Source: Ostreococcus mediterraneus (taxonomy: Eukaryota; Chlorophyta; Mamiellophyceae; Mamiellales; Bathycoccaceae). From it: DNA of 64,000 nucleotides. Under the pieces are notes generated by a model. The model saw only the letters and a list, made by a program, of their open reading frames with translations. It was not told the origin of the DNA and searched no databases. Position 1 is the first letter of the stretch. Each line of letters starts with the position of its first letter. Position numbers and translations under genes: made by a program. Positions 46,033 to 56,609 of the stretch are shown here, in pieces. The stretch is from assembly GCA_012295225.1 (NCBI GenBank), contig WMKK01000005.1:254958-318957 (forward strand), given 5' to 3'.

Positions 46033-46623
46033 ATGCGGTCCTCTCTCGGACTCGCCAACCGCGTCTCTATCGCGTTCGCGCGCACGAATGCGTCGAAGGC
46101 GTTGTCTGTGAAGCACGCGCGCGCGTTCCGCCCCGGATCGATGGTCGTGCGCGCCGGTGCGGGGTCTTCGGCGGTGACGCCATCTTGGGAGTTTCGATTG
46201 CTGTTCGATGGCGCGTGTCCGCTGTGCGTCAAGGAGGTGAACTTCTTGCGAGCCAAAGACGCCGGGCGTGGACGTTTATCGTTGGTGGATTTGGCGAGCG
46301 ATGACTACGATCCAAAGGAGAACGCTGGGATCGATTACGAGACTGGGATGAAAACTATCCACGGGATAGACTCCACGGGAGGCGTATTCACCGGCGTAGA
46401 GGTTTTTCAAAAGGCATACGATGCGGTCGGCATCGGCTACATTTACGCCTTTACGAAGATTCCCGCGCTCTTAAAGGCGGCGAATGCAATCTATGACGTG
46501 TGGGCCAAATACAGACTGAACGTCACCGCGCGCGGCTCGCTCGAAGAGCACCTGAAGGCGAGAGCGGCTATTTTGGATGGGAAAGCATGCGGCATCGACG
46601 CTAAGGAGTGCGTAGAAAAGTAA
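46033..46623 (+). CDS. DCC-family thiol-disulfide oxidoreductase-like protein (DUF393), plastid-targeted
   Basis: 196 residues from the ATG at 46033. The N-terminal 45 residues (MRSSLGLANRVSIAFARTNA, Arg/Ser/Ala-rich) fit a plastid transit peptide. The DUF393 domain begins at RLLFDGACPLCVKEVNFLRA, with the conserved D-G-x-C-P-L-C motif, and includes GVFTGVEVFQKAYDAVG. The family is named for this DxxCxxC motif. The redox role is inferred from it and no substrate is known. It is divergent from Hikeshi and has a TGACGTCA element upstream. Confidence 0.88.
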   Translation: MRSSLGLANRVSIAFARTNASKALSVKHARAFRPGSMVVRAGAGSSAVTPSWEFRLLFDGACPLCVKEVNFLRAKDAGRGRLSLVDLASDDYDPKENAGIDYETGMKTIHGIDSTGGVFTGVEVFQKAYDAVGIGYIYAFTKIPALLKAANAIYDVWAKYRLNVTARGSLEEHLKARAAILDGKACGIDAKECVEK

Positions 46624-46679
46624 AACGCGTCAAAGAATAATTTTCTGATTGTATGAATAATAGAGCTACTAGTTTCAAT

Positions 46680-48170
46680 TCAGTTTGCCTCTTCCGCTTC
46701 TGCTTTTTTCTTCGCCTTTTCCTCGGCTTGCTTTGCCTTCTTCTCAGCGATTTGCGCCTCCTTTAACAACTTCTTTTGTTGCGATTTGGACATCGGTTCA
46801 CCATTCTCACCCGTTTGCGCCTGAGTTCGCTGAGCTCTTTTCACGCCGTCGTCATCTGCGGCTGGGGCACCAATCGCGACACCAGGCTTGGCGTTGGCCA
46901 GCGTAGCTTCATCGAGCGCGCCGGCGATGTCGCCCATGTCACCAAAGAGCGACGCAAACACGCGCGGTTGCGTAGACATGAACGCATCAATTTGCGCATC
47001 GTCCACGGAATTACGGATCGCTTGATGATGTTCCACGATAGGCACCAACGTTTCAATCAACTTGGCTTTGATTTCGCCCGAGAGCATACGTCCGCTCGAG
47101 TACTCCTCACCAATTTTGGCCAACTCTTCGTCGTCATCGAGGAAAAAGTTGAGCCATTTCCAGCTAATATCCACATCCAAGTTGCCCCCGATTCGTCGGT
47201 GATCCTCTACTGTGAGCTGGCCACCACTAAATGCGTACTTGTTCACCTTGTTCTTAATCTCCTTGGCGGTATCTGTGACGTAAATTGCGCTCGTGGCGTC
47301 TGACGCGCTCATCTTCCCGCTTTCACCTTTGAGCGCCGGGAAGAATCGAGATTCAATCAACGCTGGCTTGTACCCACCAATACGAGGCGCGACATCACGC
47401 GTCATACGGAAATACGGATCCTGATCGATCGCGCACGGAATCAAGCACCTCAAGCTCTTCTTGTTCTCACCAAACATGTGCGGGAAACAATCCGGGAAAC
47501 TCGGCGCCGCTTGCGTCGGCGGAAAGCCAACTTGTCCAATGTTGGACTCACCCGTGAAACCAAAGATCCCGCGCACCTGGTTCAACGTCACACACTTTGC
47601 AATTTTCATCATGTTTTTGTACATGGGCGTGCACATGTAGTTGACATCGGAGAAAATAAACGTACGCTTGGGATCAAAACCGCACGCGATGATATCTTTT
47701 GCATTTTCTCGTCCCAATCTTTCGCATTCCTCAAGCGCCATGTCCTTCCACAAGAACTTCTCATCATCCGTCAACTGAATCACCAAAGGTACCTTGAACG
47801 CCTTTTGCAACCACGCGGTGAAGTGAAACGGAATCAAATGTCCCAAGTGCAACGACTCGCTCGACGGCCCGCGACCCGTGTACAGATAAAACTTTTCACC
47901 CTTTTCGTACGCATCGAGAATCAAATCCATCTCCCGGTGCGCAAAGAACATCCCACGCCTTAAAAATGGATGCGCCTTCATCCCAGTCACGCGCTCGATG
48001 CGTTCCACCATCTCAGCGGTGATTTTAGAGCACCCAAACTCTTTGATGAGCTTGTCGTAATCAACACCTTGCCCATCGGCGCCTTCGACGTCCCACGGCG
48101 TGACGATTTGTTCACCGCCCGTTGCGCTCGTCGCCGCGGCGTCGGTGCCATCAACCGGTTGCGCGCTCAT
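46680..48170 (-). CDS. WRS: Tryptophanyl-tRNA synthetase, cytosolic
   Basis: 496 residues from the ATG at 48170 ([20 protein letters not shown]). The class I synthetase core shows the HIGH-like [10 protein letters not shown] and the KMSKS-like GKMSASD, with eukaryotic TrpRS sequence such as [20 protein letters not shown] and [15 protein letters not shown]-terminal Lys/Glu/Ala-rich helical tail of about 80 residues follows. No transit peptide was seen. The frame is open further upstream, but that part is antisense to the uS17m gene, so it was not used. It is divergent from mitochondrial uS17. Confidence 0.95.
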   Translation of the reverse strand: MSAQPVDGTDAAATSATGGEQIVTPWDVEGADGQGVDYDKLIKEFGCSKITAEMVERIERVTGMKAHPFLRRGMFFAHREMDLILDAYEKGEKFYLYTGRGPSSESLHLGHLIPFHFTAWLQKAFKVPLVIQLTDDEKFLWKDMALEECERLGRENAKDIIACGFDPKRTFIFSDVNYMCTPMYKNMMKIAKCVTLNQVRGIFGFTGESNIGQVGFPPTQAAPSFPDCFPHMFGENKKSLRCLIPCAIDQDPYFRMTRDVAPRIGGYKPALIESRFFPALKGESGKMSASDATSAIYVTDTAKEIKNKVNKYAFSGGQLTVEDHRRIGGNLDVDISWKWLNFFLDDDEELAKIGEEYSSGRMLSGEIKAKLIETLVPIVEHHQAIRNSVDDAQIDAFMSTQPRVFASLFGDMGDIAGALDEATLANAKPGVAIGAPAADDDGVKRAQRTQAQTGENGEPMSKSQQKKLLKEAQIAEKKAKQAEEKAKKKAEAEEAN

Positions 48171-48405
48171 GCTTCGTGCGACGCGTGCGACGCGTTCGAC
48201 CGCGGGCGCGCGGCGGGTTATGTCGTGCGCCGTCGTACAGTGCCCGCGATCGCCATAGCCGCGCACGCGCAGGCGGTTCACCGACACATCGCACGCCGAC
48301 GCCGCACGCGAACCGCGGGGCGCAAAGGTTGCGCATCGCTCACGCCGTCGAACGCGCGCGAACGCTCGAGGAGTGTTTGCGTGAGGGCGTCGTTCAATCG
48401 TCGCC

Positions 48406-48759
48406 ATGAAGGAGCTCCTAGGTCGAGTGGTGTCGAATAAAATGATGAAAACCGTGACGGTGATGGTGGAGCGATTGTATAAACATCCGAGATATAAGAA
48501 ATACATGCGGGCGAGGAAGAAGTACGCGGCGCATGATGAGGAGAATGTGTGTAACCCTGGGGATATGGTGCGGTTGAAGCACTCGAGACCGCTGTCGAGG
48601 ACAAAGCGTTGGGTGGTGTCTGAGATTGTGAGAAAGGAACGGATTTTTGATAGCGATGCGGTGAATGCCGCGGTGAAAGAACGCGTACGTGCGGAGAAGC
48701 TCATGCGTGCGGAAGCTGAGCGGGGATTTGCGGCGGGTGGGGAGGTGGGCACGCCGTAG
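48406..48759 (+). CDS. Mitochondrial ribosomal protein uS17 (S17, bacterial type)
   Basis: 117 residues. The start [20 protein letters not shown] and then [20 protein letters not shown] and [15 protein letters not shown] match plant mitochondrial S17, which lacks a cleavable presequence. It ends in a charged helical tail. Its cytosolic counterpart RPS11 (uS17) is at 8144-9105 in the same window. It is divergent from TrpRS across 235 bp. Mitochondrial rather than plastid location is inferred from the family resemblance. Confidence 0.9.
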   Translation: MKELLGRVVSNKMMKTVTVMVERLYKHPRYKKYMRARKKYAAHDEENVCNPGDMVRLKHSRPLSRTKRWVVSEIVRKERIFDSDAVNAAVKERVRAEKLMRAEAERGFAAGGEVGTP

Positions 48760-48808
48760 GTTGAAAAGAATAACACTCTAGCGCTTCATGTAGTACAAAC
48801 TCTAATTT

Positions 48809-50599
48809 CTAGAAAGTAGACGCTTGAAGGAATCCAATGACGTCTTTACGCCGAGACATGCCTACTGGGAGGTAACATACCACTTTAGTTCCCTCAGCTA
48901 AAAAATCTTCGCTTTCGACAAAGCCTGTGCGGCGAATTTCGCCAATCAACGCTCCGCGCTCATAGGGTACGAGGAGCTCGCATCGCGTTAAAGTGCTACG
49001 CTTGATGATTTCCACAATCTTTTCTTGGAGCACGTCCATGCCTTGACCAGTTTGCGCGCTAATAAGTACTGCACCGCGTTCCTCAGCGGCAATTTCGATC
49101 TCAAGCATGACTTCTTCGTCGGTGATGTTGTCAATTTTGTTCCACACCAAAAGCTGCGGAATGTGCGCTGCGTCGAGTTCGCTCAGAACCTTGTCCACGG
49201 CGTTTATCTGTGCCTCAGCGAGATCGCTCGATATATCGACAACGTGCAAAATTAATGACGACTCGAGAACTTCCTCCAATGTCGCACGAAAGGCGGCGAC
49301 GAGCTGCGTAGGAAGCTTTTGAATGAACCCAACAGTGTCCGTCATGAGCACCGTCATACCATTGGTAAGATCGAGTCTTCGCGTCGTCGGGTCTAGCGTG
49401 GCGAAAAGCTTGTCTTCGGCCAACACATCGGCATTCGTCAGGGCGTTCAGTAATGAACTCTTACCCGCGTTGGTATAGCCCGCCAAAGAAACAATCGGCA
49501 CCCTTTCTGATTTACGCTTTGCTCGGTATTGCTCACGATGGGTACGAACTTGCTCAATCTTCGCTTGTAACAACGACTTTCGATCGCGCAACAAACGCTT
49601 ATCGATTTCAATTTGCTTCTCACCCATACCTTTTACAGCCCCACTGCCACTTTGACGTTCCAAGTGACTCCACATCTTCGTCAAACGCGGCATTTGATAT
49701 TCCAGCTGTGCCATCTCTACTTGCAACTGACCCTCTGCCGTTTGCGCGCGCTGAGAAAAAATGTCCAAAATCAACGCTGTGCGGTCGCAAATCCGCACTT
49801 TCCCACCGAGTTTGCGCTCCAAGTTACGACCTTGCTTGGGCGAGAGCTCGTCATCAAAGATGACCATGTCCACAGTTGGCGCGTAGGCGTCAAATCCGTT
49901 TCGACGGTCGCGCTTATTCGAACCATCTTCGGCGTCGTCATCCCAGCACTCATCCTCATCCTCGTCGTCATAAAATAAATCCTCGTCATCCTCATCCTCG
50001 TCGTCGTCCTCTTCTTGATCTAACGAGCGAGGAAGTCCACACAACTCTCGCAGCTCGCCAATTTTCCCACTCCCCAAGTACGTCGCCGGTACTGGTCCCT
50101 GGGGTAACTTTTGCGTCATGCGCCCTACAACCTCGCATCCAGCCGTCGACGCGAGTCTTTCTAACTCATCCAAACTATCCTCAAACGCAAACTCCCCGAA
50201 CGCTTTATCCCTCCTCGATTTCGCGCCGACGGCTACGACGACGACGCGCTCGCGCTGCGCCTCCCAGCCCCACATGTCATCACGAATCCCACTCGCGCTC
50301 GCCCCATCCGCGCCGCTGGTGCTACCAAAATCAAATGTCTGCACCTTGTGGCGTTGCTCGATGATTTCTTCCCACGACATCGCGTCGAGGTCGTCTACGT
50401 CGACGATGGTGACGCTGTCTTTGCCGTCGTCGTCACGCGCTGCAGTAAACGCGTCGGCATCTTGCGCGCGCCTTACGACCGCCGCGCGCGGGCGGCTGGC
50501 GACGACACATGCGCGCGCGTGAGATGCGAACATGGGGCGTCGTTCGCGCGCGCGCGCAGGCGCGGGCGCGAAAGCCGGTGCGACAGACGCGAGTGCCAT
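48809..50599 (-). CDS. HFLX: GTPase HflX, plastid-targeted
   Basis: 596 residues from the ATG at 50599 ([20 protein letters not shown]), with a plastid transit peptide of about 45 residues. The HflX N-terminal domain ([54 protein letters not shown]) leads into the G domain: [14 protein letters not shown] (G1), [11 protein letters not shown] (G2), [10 protein letters not shown] (G3), WNKID (G4) and SAQTGQG (G5). HflX binds 70S ribosomes and rescues stalled or idle ones. An Asp/Glu-rich insertion (residues about 205-245) splits the N-terminal domain and looks lineage-specific. It is divergent from the SLC35F gene. Confidence 0.95.
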   Translation of the reverse strand: MALASVAPAFAPAPARARERRPMFASHARACVVASRPRAAVVRRAQDADAFTAARDDDGKDSVTIVDVDDLDAMSWEEIIEQRHKVQTFDFGSTSGADGASASGIRDDMWGWEAQRERVVVVAVGAKSRRDKAFGEFAFEDSLDELERLASTAGCEVVGRMTQKLPQGPVPATYLGSGKIGELRELCGLPRSLDQEEDDDEDEDDEDLFYDDEDEDECWDDDAEDGSNKRDRRNGFDAYAPTVDMVIFDDELSPKQGRNLERKLGGKVRICDRTALILDIFSQRAQTAEGQLQVEMAQLEYQMPRLTKMWSHLERQSGSGAVKGMGEKQIEIDKRLLRDRKSLLQAKIEQVRTHREQYRAKRKSERVPIVSLAGYTNAGKSSLLNALTNADVLAEDKLFATLDPTTRRLDLTNGMTVLMTDTVGFIQKLPTQLVAAFRATLEEVLESSLILHVVDISSDLAEAQINAVDKVLSELDAAHIPQLLVWNKIDNITDEEVMLEIEIAAEERGAVLISAQTGQGMDVLQEKIVEIIKRSTLTRCELLVPYERGALIGEIRRTGFVESEDFLAEGTKVVCYLPVGMSRRKDVIGFLQASTF

Positions 50600-50728
50600 A
50601 TACAAAAAACAGAGCGAGGCGCTGCGTCACTTTTTGACGTCGCTTTCGGTTGCGTGGTCGTCGACGCGCGCGCGGCGGCGGCGCGGTGCGTGCGTGGACG
50701 AGCGACGACAACGCGTGCGCACGCGTAG

Positions 50729-51886
50729 ATGGCGTCCATGTTCTCGCGTGGCGATGGCGCGGCGGCGTCAGCGAAGACGTATTGGTGGATTGGCATTGCG
50801 CTCGGACAACTGTGTGCATTCGTGAACGCCACGTCTGCTGCGGCATCCACCGCGCTCGAGAGTAAGCACGTGTATCTGCCCGCATGGCAGACGTTCTTTG
50901 CGTACTGTGCGATCGGTGGCGCGTACGGACCGATGTATTACGCGCGCGTGCGTCGAGATGAGAGTGGCGGCGGCTACGCGTGGTCCAAGTTGAAAAAGTA
51001 CGTCGTGTTGGCGGCGATTGACGTCGAGGCGAATTACTTTGTCACCTTGGCGTTTAGGTATACGTCAATGACGAGTGTGACGTTGTTAGATAGCGCGGCG
51101 ATACCGTTTGCCATGGCACTCAGCGCGGTGGCGCTGAAATCCAAGTACGCCAAGGCGCACGTGGTTGGCGCGTGCGTGGCGTTTGGTGGTTTAAGCGTGC
51201 TCGTATTGAGCGACGCCACGGCGAAAGGCTCGAGCACGGCGAGCGTGGCGAACGCACCATTAGGGGATTTTCTGACCATTGTCGCCGCGGCGTTGTATGC
51301 GACGTCGAATGTATTAGTAGAGGCGTTTTTACACGACGCCGACAAGGTTGAAATTTTAGCTCACCTCGGGGTGCTGGGCGCAGCGTTTAGCGGCACACAG
51401 AGCGCTATTTTAGAAGGCATGAAGTTTAGCGAGTTGAAAGCGTTAGGTGCACGTGGTGTTGGGTTGTTTACAGCGTTCGCATCGTCGCTGTTCGTGCTGT
51501 ATACGTTCTCCATGGATGTATTGGAGCGATGCGGTGCGTCTGCGTTCAACGTATCCATGTTGGCGAGCGACGTGTGGTCTGTCATTCTTCGTTTGATGTT
51601 CTTCAATGGCTTCGCCTCGAGCGCTCGTGCGGCGGCATTTGTCATTTCTTTTGCTCTAGTCGCGGCTGGTATTTGCATATTCGCCTCTGCGGGCGATCCA
51701 GCGCAGTTGGGCGCCGAGCAACGCGGAGTCGACGTCGAATCCACCGCCGACGAAACGCCCGCGTGGCTCGCTCGCGTACGCAAATTCATACGTTTCGATC
51801 AATCAAAAGCGTCTAATATGCCGTACGTCGTCATGGATGAGCAGTATGATTTAGAACCCATCGAGCTTGGATCAGTAGGGCGTTAG
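50729..51886 (+). CDS. SLC35F1/F2-like solute transporter (EamA/DMT superfamily)
   Basis: 385 residues. About ten hydrophobic helices make up residues 20-330 (for example ALGQLCAFVNATSAAASTAL and SVTLLDSAAIPFAMALSAVA), as in drug/metabolite transporters. The pattern FRYTSMTSVTLLDSAAIPF is typical of the SLC35F1/F2/F6-like (DUF914) group. The cytosolic tail of about 55 residues is acidic with Tyr and Pro. Substrate is unknown for most of the family. It is divergent from HflX and followed on the same strand by the canopy-TPR gene at 119 bp. Confidence 0.85.
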   Translation: MASMFSRGDGAAASAKTYWWIGIALGQLCAFVNATSAAASTALESKHVYLPAWQTFFAYCAIGGAYGPMYYARVRRDESGGGYAWSKLKKYVVLAAIDVEANYFVTLAFRYTSMTSVTLLDSAAIPFAMALSAVALKSKYAKAHVVGACVAFGGLSVLVLSDATAKGSSTASVANAPLGDFLTIVAAALYATSNVLVEAFLHDADKVEILAHLGVLGAAFSGTQSAILEGMKFSELKALGARGVGLFTAFASSLFVLYTFSMDVLERCGASAFNVSMLASDVWSVILRLMFFNGFASSARAAAFVISFALVAAGICIFASAGDPAQLGAEQRGVDVESTADETPAWLARVRKFIRFDQSKASNMPYVVMDEQYDLEPIELGSVGR

Positions 51887-52005
51887 CACGCCGACCTGTA
51901 ACGCACATTAGACTATGAGGAGCCGATCCTCGTCGCCTCTTAACACCATGCAGATGCGGGACAGTAACCAATAAGCCTCAGTCGGTCACGCACACGCGTG
52001 CGATC

Positions 52006-54027
52006 ATGACGCGACGCTCGTCAAACGTGCGAACGCAGCGATCTATGCGTTCGCCCGCGATGACGACTGCGTGTGTGGCGCTCGTCATCGCCACGCTCGC
52101 ATCGTGCGCGCCGGAGCTCGCGCACGGGGCTGACGCTATCAAGCTGAAGAATTTACGCGACGACTTTACAACGAGCGCGGTGAATCGCTGCGAAGCGTGC
52201 GTGGCGATTACGCACGCAGAGATGATGCACATCGAGCACGTCAAGTCGACTCGGCTCGTGGTGGCGGGCACGAAGACGGTGGAGAGCGGTGATATCCAAG
52301 TGTCGGAGCTCTGCTCGAGCGCGTTTGGGGGTCATCGAAAGTACGGGTTTAGAATGGTGAATGACGTCAAGCGACTCGTTGGACCTGGTTTGAACATGTT
52401 TGATTTCGTCGAGGGCGCGGTGAGCGATCGCCTGAGCGTGGAGAGGCAGTTGAAGACGCGATGTGATGCGTTGATGTACACGTTGGATGATTTCGACGTC
52501 GTGGAGACGCGCAACGAAGCGTACGAAGAGGCGGTGAAAAATTCCACGGATGACGCGACGGAGGCGCAGAAGTTGAGCGCGATGTTTATGAAGTTGATTA
52601 AGAAAAATTGCGTGGAGCACACGAATGAGTGTGAAAGCGTTGATTCGTTTATTTCATCTGTGCAAGATGACGTGAACAAGTTGCACGAGACAGTGGAAGA
52701 CGCCAAGCGCGAGTTGGTTGATAAAACTGCTGATGATGACGACAAACGGGTGAACGTGACGATTGCGAAAGCTATGTGCAACGAACATACTTTGAGCGAT
52801 GTCGCATGTTCATTTCTCTCGAGTGAACTCTTAAGCGCTGGTAAAGCGCAAATTCAACGCTGGCACAACTACACGGGAGAGGCGCACAAGTACTCCGTCA
52901 GGGTTGCGGCTGCTTATGATACCGCGCCGGATGAAAATGATGTCGATTTTGATGGTGACAAAGAAGAACTTCTTGTCGAAGCAATGTTAAACATCACATC
53001 TCTCCGCGCAAACTATTCCATGTTGAGCGCCGAACTCAACTTTGAAACTACGTTGGCCATCAAGCCTGGATACCATGTTGCCGTACATAATTTGGCATAC
53101 GCTTACAAGGATGGTGAAAAGTTCACGGAAGCTCGCGACACGCTTGAGCCCGCTCTGGATGAAAGCAAGGCGGAGGGCTTGGATACCGTGACGCTTGCCG
53201 AGAGTTGGAAGCTCATGTGTGAAATTGAGCACAAACTTGACAACACGGAGAGTGCGATTGAAGCGTGCAAGAAGGCGATCGCGCTCGATAATCGCAACTT
53301 TGACGCTCTGCGGCTGTTAGCCCAATTGCACATGGTCAACTTCTTCACCGAACTTCATGATATTCGTAGCATGGACAACACGACGCACGGCATCGCCGAC
53401 CGTCAACGCGATCTCACGATACCTTTGGCACAAGCCAAGACTCTTTTCACTTCGGCTTTGACCTTGGACCCAGTCAAAAACGAGATAGCGCAACTCGGGA
53501 TGGTACTTTATTTTGAGCAAGCTGCAGAAGAAGCGGCGTTGCAACTGTTCACCAGAGAACAAATTGGAGCTCTCATGAAAGCTCGGCACACGTGCGCCAA
53601 CACAGACCTTGGCGTGGATGGCGTGTGCAGCGACATGCTTGAGCTGGCCGCTAATCATTTACTTAAAATGGGTCTCATCGCTATCGGAAGCGATGCATTG
53701 CAAATGTCTCTCGTCCTTGATGGCAGCCGCGTGCACGTCTGGCGTAATCTCGGTTTCTCGTACATGCACAACGGCAACTTCAAAGCCGCTGAGGTTGCCT
53801 TTGACAACGCTAAAAAGCTCGACAAGACGTTCAAAATTGACGAAAGCATTCAAGCGCTTTTCAAACGCGGGTTAGAGTTCGAAAAGAAAATCGAAACCGA
53901 TCAAGTCACCACCAAGTGGTCGGAACCGCGTCGCCCAAACAAGAGCGAGCGAGACGAGCTTCAATCCCAACTCTTGGCCCAACTCTCCACGCTCTCCCGC
54001 TCTCACGCCCCCCACGATGAACTCTAA
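52006..54027 (+). CDS. Secretory-pathway protein: canopy/saposin-like six-Cys domain fused to TPR repeats
   Basis: 673 residues. A basic N-terminus and hydrophobic segment (about residues 19-41) form a signal peptide. Cysteines at about 62, 65, 103, 153, 202 and 209 (RCEACVAI, SELCSS, KTRCDALMY, KNCVEHTNEC) match the six-Cys pattern of canopy/DUF3456 proteins, ER-resident co-chaperones. From about 340 onward there are helical pairs typical of TPRs (YHVAVHNLAYAYKDGEKFTE, SWKLMCEIEHKLDNTESAIE, HVWRNLGFSYMHNGNFKAAE). I do not know a described protein with this combination. An ER client-binding role is inference. Confidence 0.7.
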   Translation: MTRRSSNVRTQRSMRSPAMTTACVALVIATLASCAPELAHGADAIKLKNLRDDFTTSAVNRCEACVAITHAEMMHIEHVKSTRLVVAGTKTVESGDIQVSELCSSAFGGHRKYGFRMVNDVKRLVGPGLNMFDFVEGAVSDRLSVERQLKTRCDALMYTLDDFDVVETRNEAYEEAVKNSTDDATEAQKLSAMFMKLIKKNCVEHTNECESVDSFISSVQDDVNKLHETVEDAKRELVDKTADDDDKRVNVTIAKAMCNEHTLSDVACSFLSSELLSAGKAQIQRWHNYTGEAHKYSVRVAAAYDTAPDENDVDFDGDKEELLVEAMLNITSLRANYSMLSAELNFETTLAIKPGYHVAVHNLAYAYKDGEKFTEARDTLEPALDESKAEGLDTVTLAESWKLMCEIEHKLDNTESAIEACKKAIALDNRNFDALRLLAQLHMVNFFTELHDIRSMDNTTHGIADRQRDLTIPLAQAKTLFTSALTLDPVKNEIAQLGMVLYFEQAAEEAALQLFTREQIGALMKARHTCANTDLGVDGVCSDMLELAANHLLKMGLIAIGSDALQMSLVLDGSRVHVWRNLGFSYMHNGNFKAAEVAFDNAKKLDKTFKIDESIQALFKRGLEFEKKIETDQVTTKWSEPRRPNKSERDELQSQLLAQLSTLSRSHAPHDEL

Positions 54028-54186
54028 CGTGTACACATACATAGTATACATTGTAATATCTATCGATCTCATGCCGCTTACGCCCGAGATCGGCGCGAAT
54101 GACGTTATTTTAGGTCGGAAATTTCCGATAGAGGTGCCCGTCACGTCCACGCTCGCGCGCCATTATTTGACTCTCCACGCACGAAC

Positions 54187-55473
54187 ATGCCGTCATCGCC
54201 GACGCGCGTGGTGTGCGCGCTGGTGCTCATTGAGGACCATGGCACGGTACGCGACGCGTCCGTACCGGAGGAGATCCGCTTGCAGCCGCTCGACGCGTCA
54301 CCGGCGTCGACGCCGAGTGCGACGGAACCGGTGCCAGGTTTAGGCTCATCAGAAAAAAGTCGCGACGACGTGTTCATTGGGCGACAATTCGGTCACGTAG
54401 ACGTTGCGATGGATTGTACTAGTATTCCGTTGTTGTTATCGCGTCGACACGCGGCGTTGACGTGCGACGGGACGGCGCATTACGTGAAGGATTTGGCAAC
54501 TACGAATGGGACCTTTGTGAATGGCAAGCGGATCCCCTCCAAGGAGGAGGTGAAGTTGAGCCCTGGGGATGTTGTGGCGTTTGGAGGACCGAGATACGTT
54601 GCGAGAGACGCCGGTCGTTTACAGAATCCGTTCAGATTTCGATACGTTCGCTTGGAACAGCGCGAGGTGAGCGAGGTGAGTGGTCGTGGTCGCAAACGAA
54701 TGCGGTTGAGTCAGGACGAGGACGGTATCGAGGGAGCCGGCGGTATGGACATGTCACAAGGACTGCAGCCAAGTCAAAGTTACTTTCCAGTACCCACTAG
54801 TCAGTCGAGTGAGACTGATGAAGAGTTGGATGATAAGTTGAAGGCGCGTTTGCGCGAAGTGTTTGAAGGTGGTGGGGAGTTTGCGCAAGCGTGTGCAAAA
54901 CGATACTTTGGTGTATCGCCTGCGACGTCGCCCAAAAAGGCTTCTCAAGACGAAAAGTCAGTAAAGTTATCGAATTCTTTTGATGAGGGCAAGTTGACGA
55001 TGAGTGGCGCGATGGAAATGCTTCCAGATTTGGTCGTGGAGCGTTTGCGTCAACACGAACGCGGAGGTTTGACTTCGTCCAGCTTGCCATCTTGGCTCGA
55101 TGCTGAACTCAAATGCTCGGTGTGTATCGATTACATGGTTTCACCCCACGTTCTCACTGGATGCGGACACGTGTTTTGTTTGGACTGCATAGACAACGCA
55201 TTCTGTCACACGTATCGGTGCCCGGTGTGTCGCGCGCGCCCGCAAGCGCCGCGCGACTTATTATTCACCCCATCCGTGCTCACATCTCGCATGCTGGAAG
55301 AATACGTCGTCCACAAACTCTCCACAAAAGAAATGCTCGCCCGCGCGGCTCGTGAACAGCTCGCACAGGAAGCGCGCGAAAAGCGCGTAAAGCTCTCCGC
55401 CGAGCTCGCCGAGAAGCGCGCGCTCGCCGCGAAATCCGGCGCCCAAGACGACACCCCGTCCGAGCCCGAGTAG
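54187..55473 (+). CDS. FHA-RING E3 ubiquitin ligase (RNF8/CHFR-like)
   Basis: 428 residues. An N-terminal FHA domain (FIGRQFGHVDVAMD, SRRHAALTCDGTAHYVKDLA, TNGTFVNGKRIP) spans about 45-140. A Ser-rich acidic linker follows, then a C3HC4 RING (CSVCIDYMVSPHVLTGCGHV, then FCLDC and CPVC) at about 308-350, and a basic coiled tail. FHA plus RING is the layout of RNF8 and CHFR, nuclear ligases for DNA-damage and mitotic checkpoint signalling. Which of the two it resembles more cannot be told here; no CHFR-type cysteine-rich tail is seen. It follows the canopy-TPR gene on the same strand at 159 bp. Confidence 0.86.
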   Translation: MPSSPTRVVCALVLIEDHGTVRDASVPEEIRLQPLDASPASTPSATEPVPGLGSSEKSRDDVFIGRQFGHVDVAMDCTSIPLLLSRRHAALTCDGTAHYVKDLATTNGTFVNGKRIPSKEEVKLSPGDVVAFGGPRYVARDAGRLQNPFRFRYVRLEQREVSEVSGRGRKRMRLSQDEDGIEGAGGMDMSQGLQPSQSYFPVPTSQSSETDEELDDKLKARLREVFEGGGEFAQACAKRYFGVSPATSPKKASQDEKSVKLSNSFDEGKLTMSGAMEMLPDLVVERLRQHERGGLTSSSLPSWLDAELKCSVCIDYMVSPHVLTGCGHVFCLDCIDNAFCHTYRCPVCRARPQAPRDLLFTPSVLTSRMLEEYVVHKLSTKEMLARAAREQLAQEAREKRVKLSAELAEKRALAAKSGAQDDTPSEPE

Positions 55474-55711
55474 ACACCACCACCGACGACGACGTGGATA
55501 CACATCACACCAACCACCATTCACCGCTGAAAAGCCTTAGCGCTGGTGCTTCGTCATCCCATTCGTCGTTCCATTCTTTTCGCCGCGCCACGGTACCGGT
55601 AGTCCACACGCTAATACAGAAACAACGCCACTAATGTATCACCATTTGTTTCGAGACGCCTCGCGCGCGAGCCCTGGCGCATCCGCCTTTCGCAGACGCA
55701 AAACAACAACT

Positions 55712-56609
55712 ATGGGGTACGTACGACGACGCGCATCGCGATCTCGCACGCGCAACGCGTGCAACACACGCGCATCCGTGCGCGCGCGCGCGTTTCAGCG
55801 CGAGTCGACGGTCGTCGCGTCGCCAGGACCGCGCGAGGCGCGCGCGCGAGGGATGCGGATCAGGGTCTCGCGCGTGCGGTGAAGGTTGGGCGTCGAGGGC
55901 CGTTCGCGACGACGGGCGCGCGTGAAGACGCGCTCGAGCGTCGGTGGATGCGCGGGGAAGGGGGGTTTTTGATCGCACGCGCGCGCGCGAGGGGCGATTC
56001 GAGCGTCGCGCGCGCGAGGGTGGGCGCGTGCGCGTCGATCGGTCGCGTGTGGTTTTTAGGGTTTGTGTCGGAAGCGCGCGTCGCGCGGTGGGCGCGCGGT
56101 GCGCGCCGTGCGACCGCGCGTGCGGGTTGGAATGTGCGTTGAATCGTGACTGATGATGTGTTTGTGTGTTTTTGTGCGTTTACAGTAAGACTCGTGGTTT
56201 AGGGGCTGGCCGTAAGTTGCGCATTCACCGCCGTGAACAGCGCTGGGCTGACAAGGATTTCAACAAGGCGAACTTGGGTTCGGAGTGGAAGAAGCCGTTC
56301 GCCGGTTGCTCCCACGCCAAGGGTATTGTCTTGGAAAAGATCGGGATTGAGGCTAAGCAGCCGAACTCTGCGATTCGTAAGTGCGTTCGTGTTCAGCTCA
56401 TCAAGAACGGTAAGAAGATTGCCGCCTTCGTCCCGCGCGATGGTTGCTTGAACTTCACCGATGAAAACGATGAAGTTCTCATCGCTGGTTTCGGCCGTAA
56501 GGGCCACGCCGTCGGTGATATTCCGGGTGTGCGCTTCAAGGTTGTGAAGGTTGCTGGTGTGTCGTTGAACGCGCTCTTCCGCGAAAAGAAGGAAAAGCCC
56601 CGTTCTTAA
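55712..56609 (+). CDS. RPS23: 40S ribosomal protein S23 (uS12), two exons
   Basis: A 5-nt exon (55712-55716, ATGGG) joins exon 56186-56609 at a GTACGT donor and CAG acceptor to give 142 residues starting [20 protein letters not shown]. The body is almost identical to animal and plant RPS23: [60 protein letters not shown]. It sits at the decoding centre. The tiny first exon would be missed by simple ORF calling. The 469-nt intron is G-rich. The PNSA loop carries the proline that is hydroxylated in other eukaryotes. Confidence 0.95.
55717..56185 (+). other. Long G-rich first intron of RPS23
   Basis: 469 nt separate the 5-nt first exon from the rest of RPS23. The sense strand has G far above C (GGGGAAGGGGGGTTTTTG near 55956) and T-rich runs before the acceptor, with a CTGATG branch-like motif near 56148. 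No snoRNA or coding gene is convincing. Together with the RPL29 intron it suggests a class of long, G-rich first introns in ribosomal protein genes. Confidence 0.75.

Noticed and set aside
48171-48776. In-frame upstream extension of TrpRS
   Set aside because: It is antisense to the conserved uS17m gene, and the Met at 48170 gives a normal cytosolic TrpRS N-terminus.
55759-56142. Arg-rich open frames in the RPS23 intron
   Set aside because: They lie between a supported donor and acceptor and are GC-repeat by-products.
56140-56165. CTGATGATG in the RPS23 intron as a C/D snoRNA box C
   Set aside because: No matching D box and terminal stem at proper spacing; the element fits the intron branch region better.
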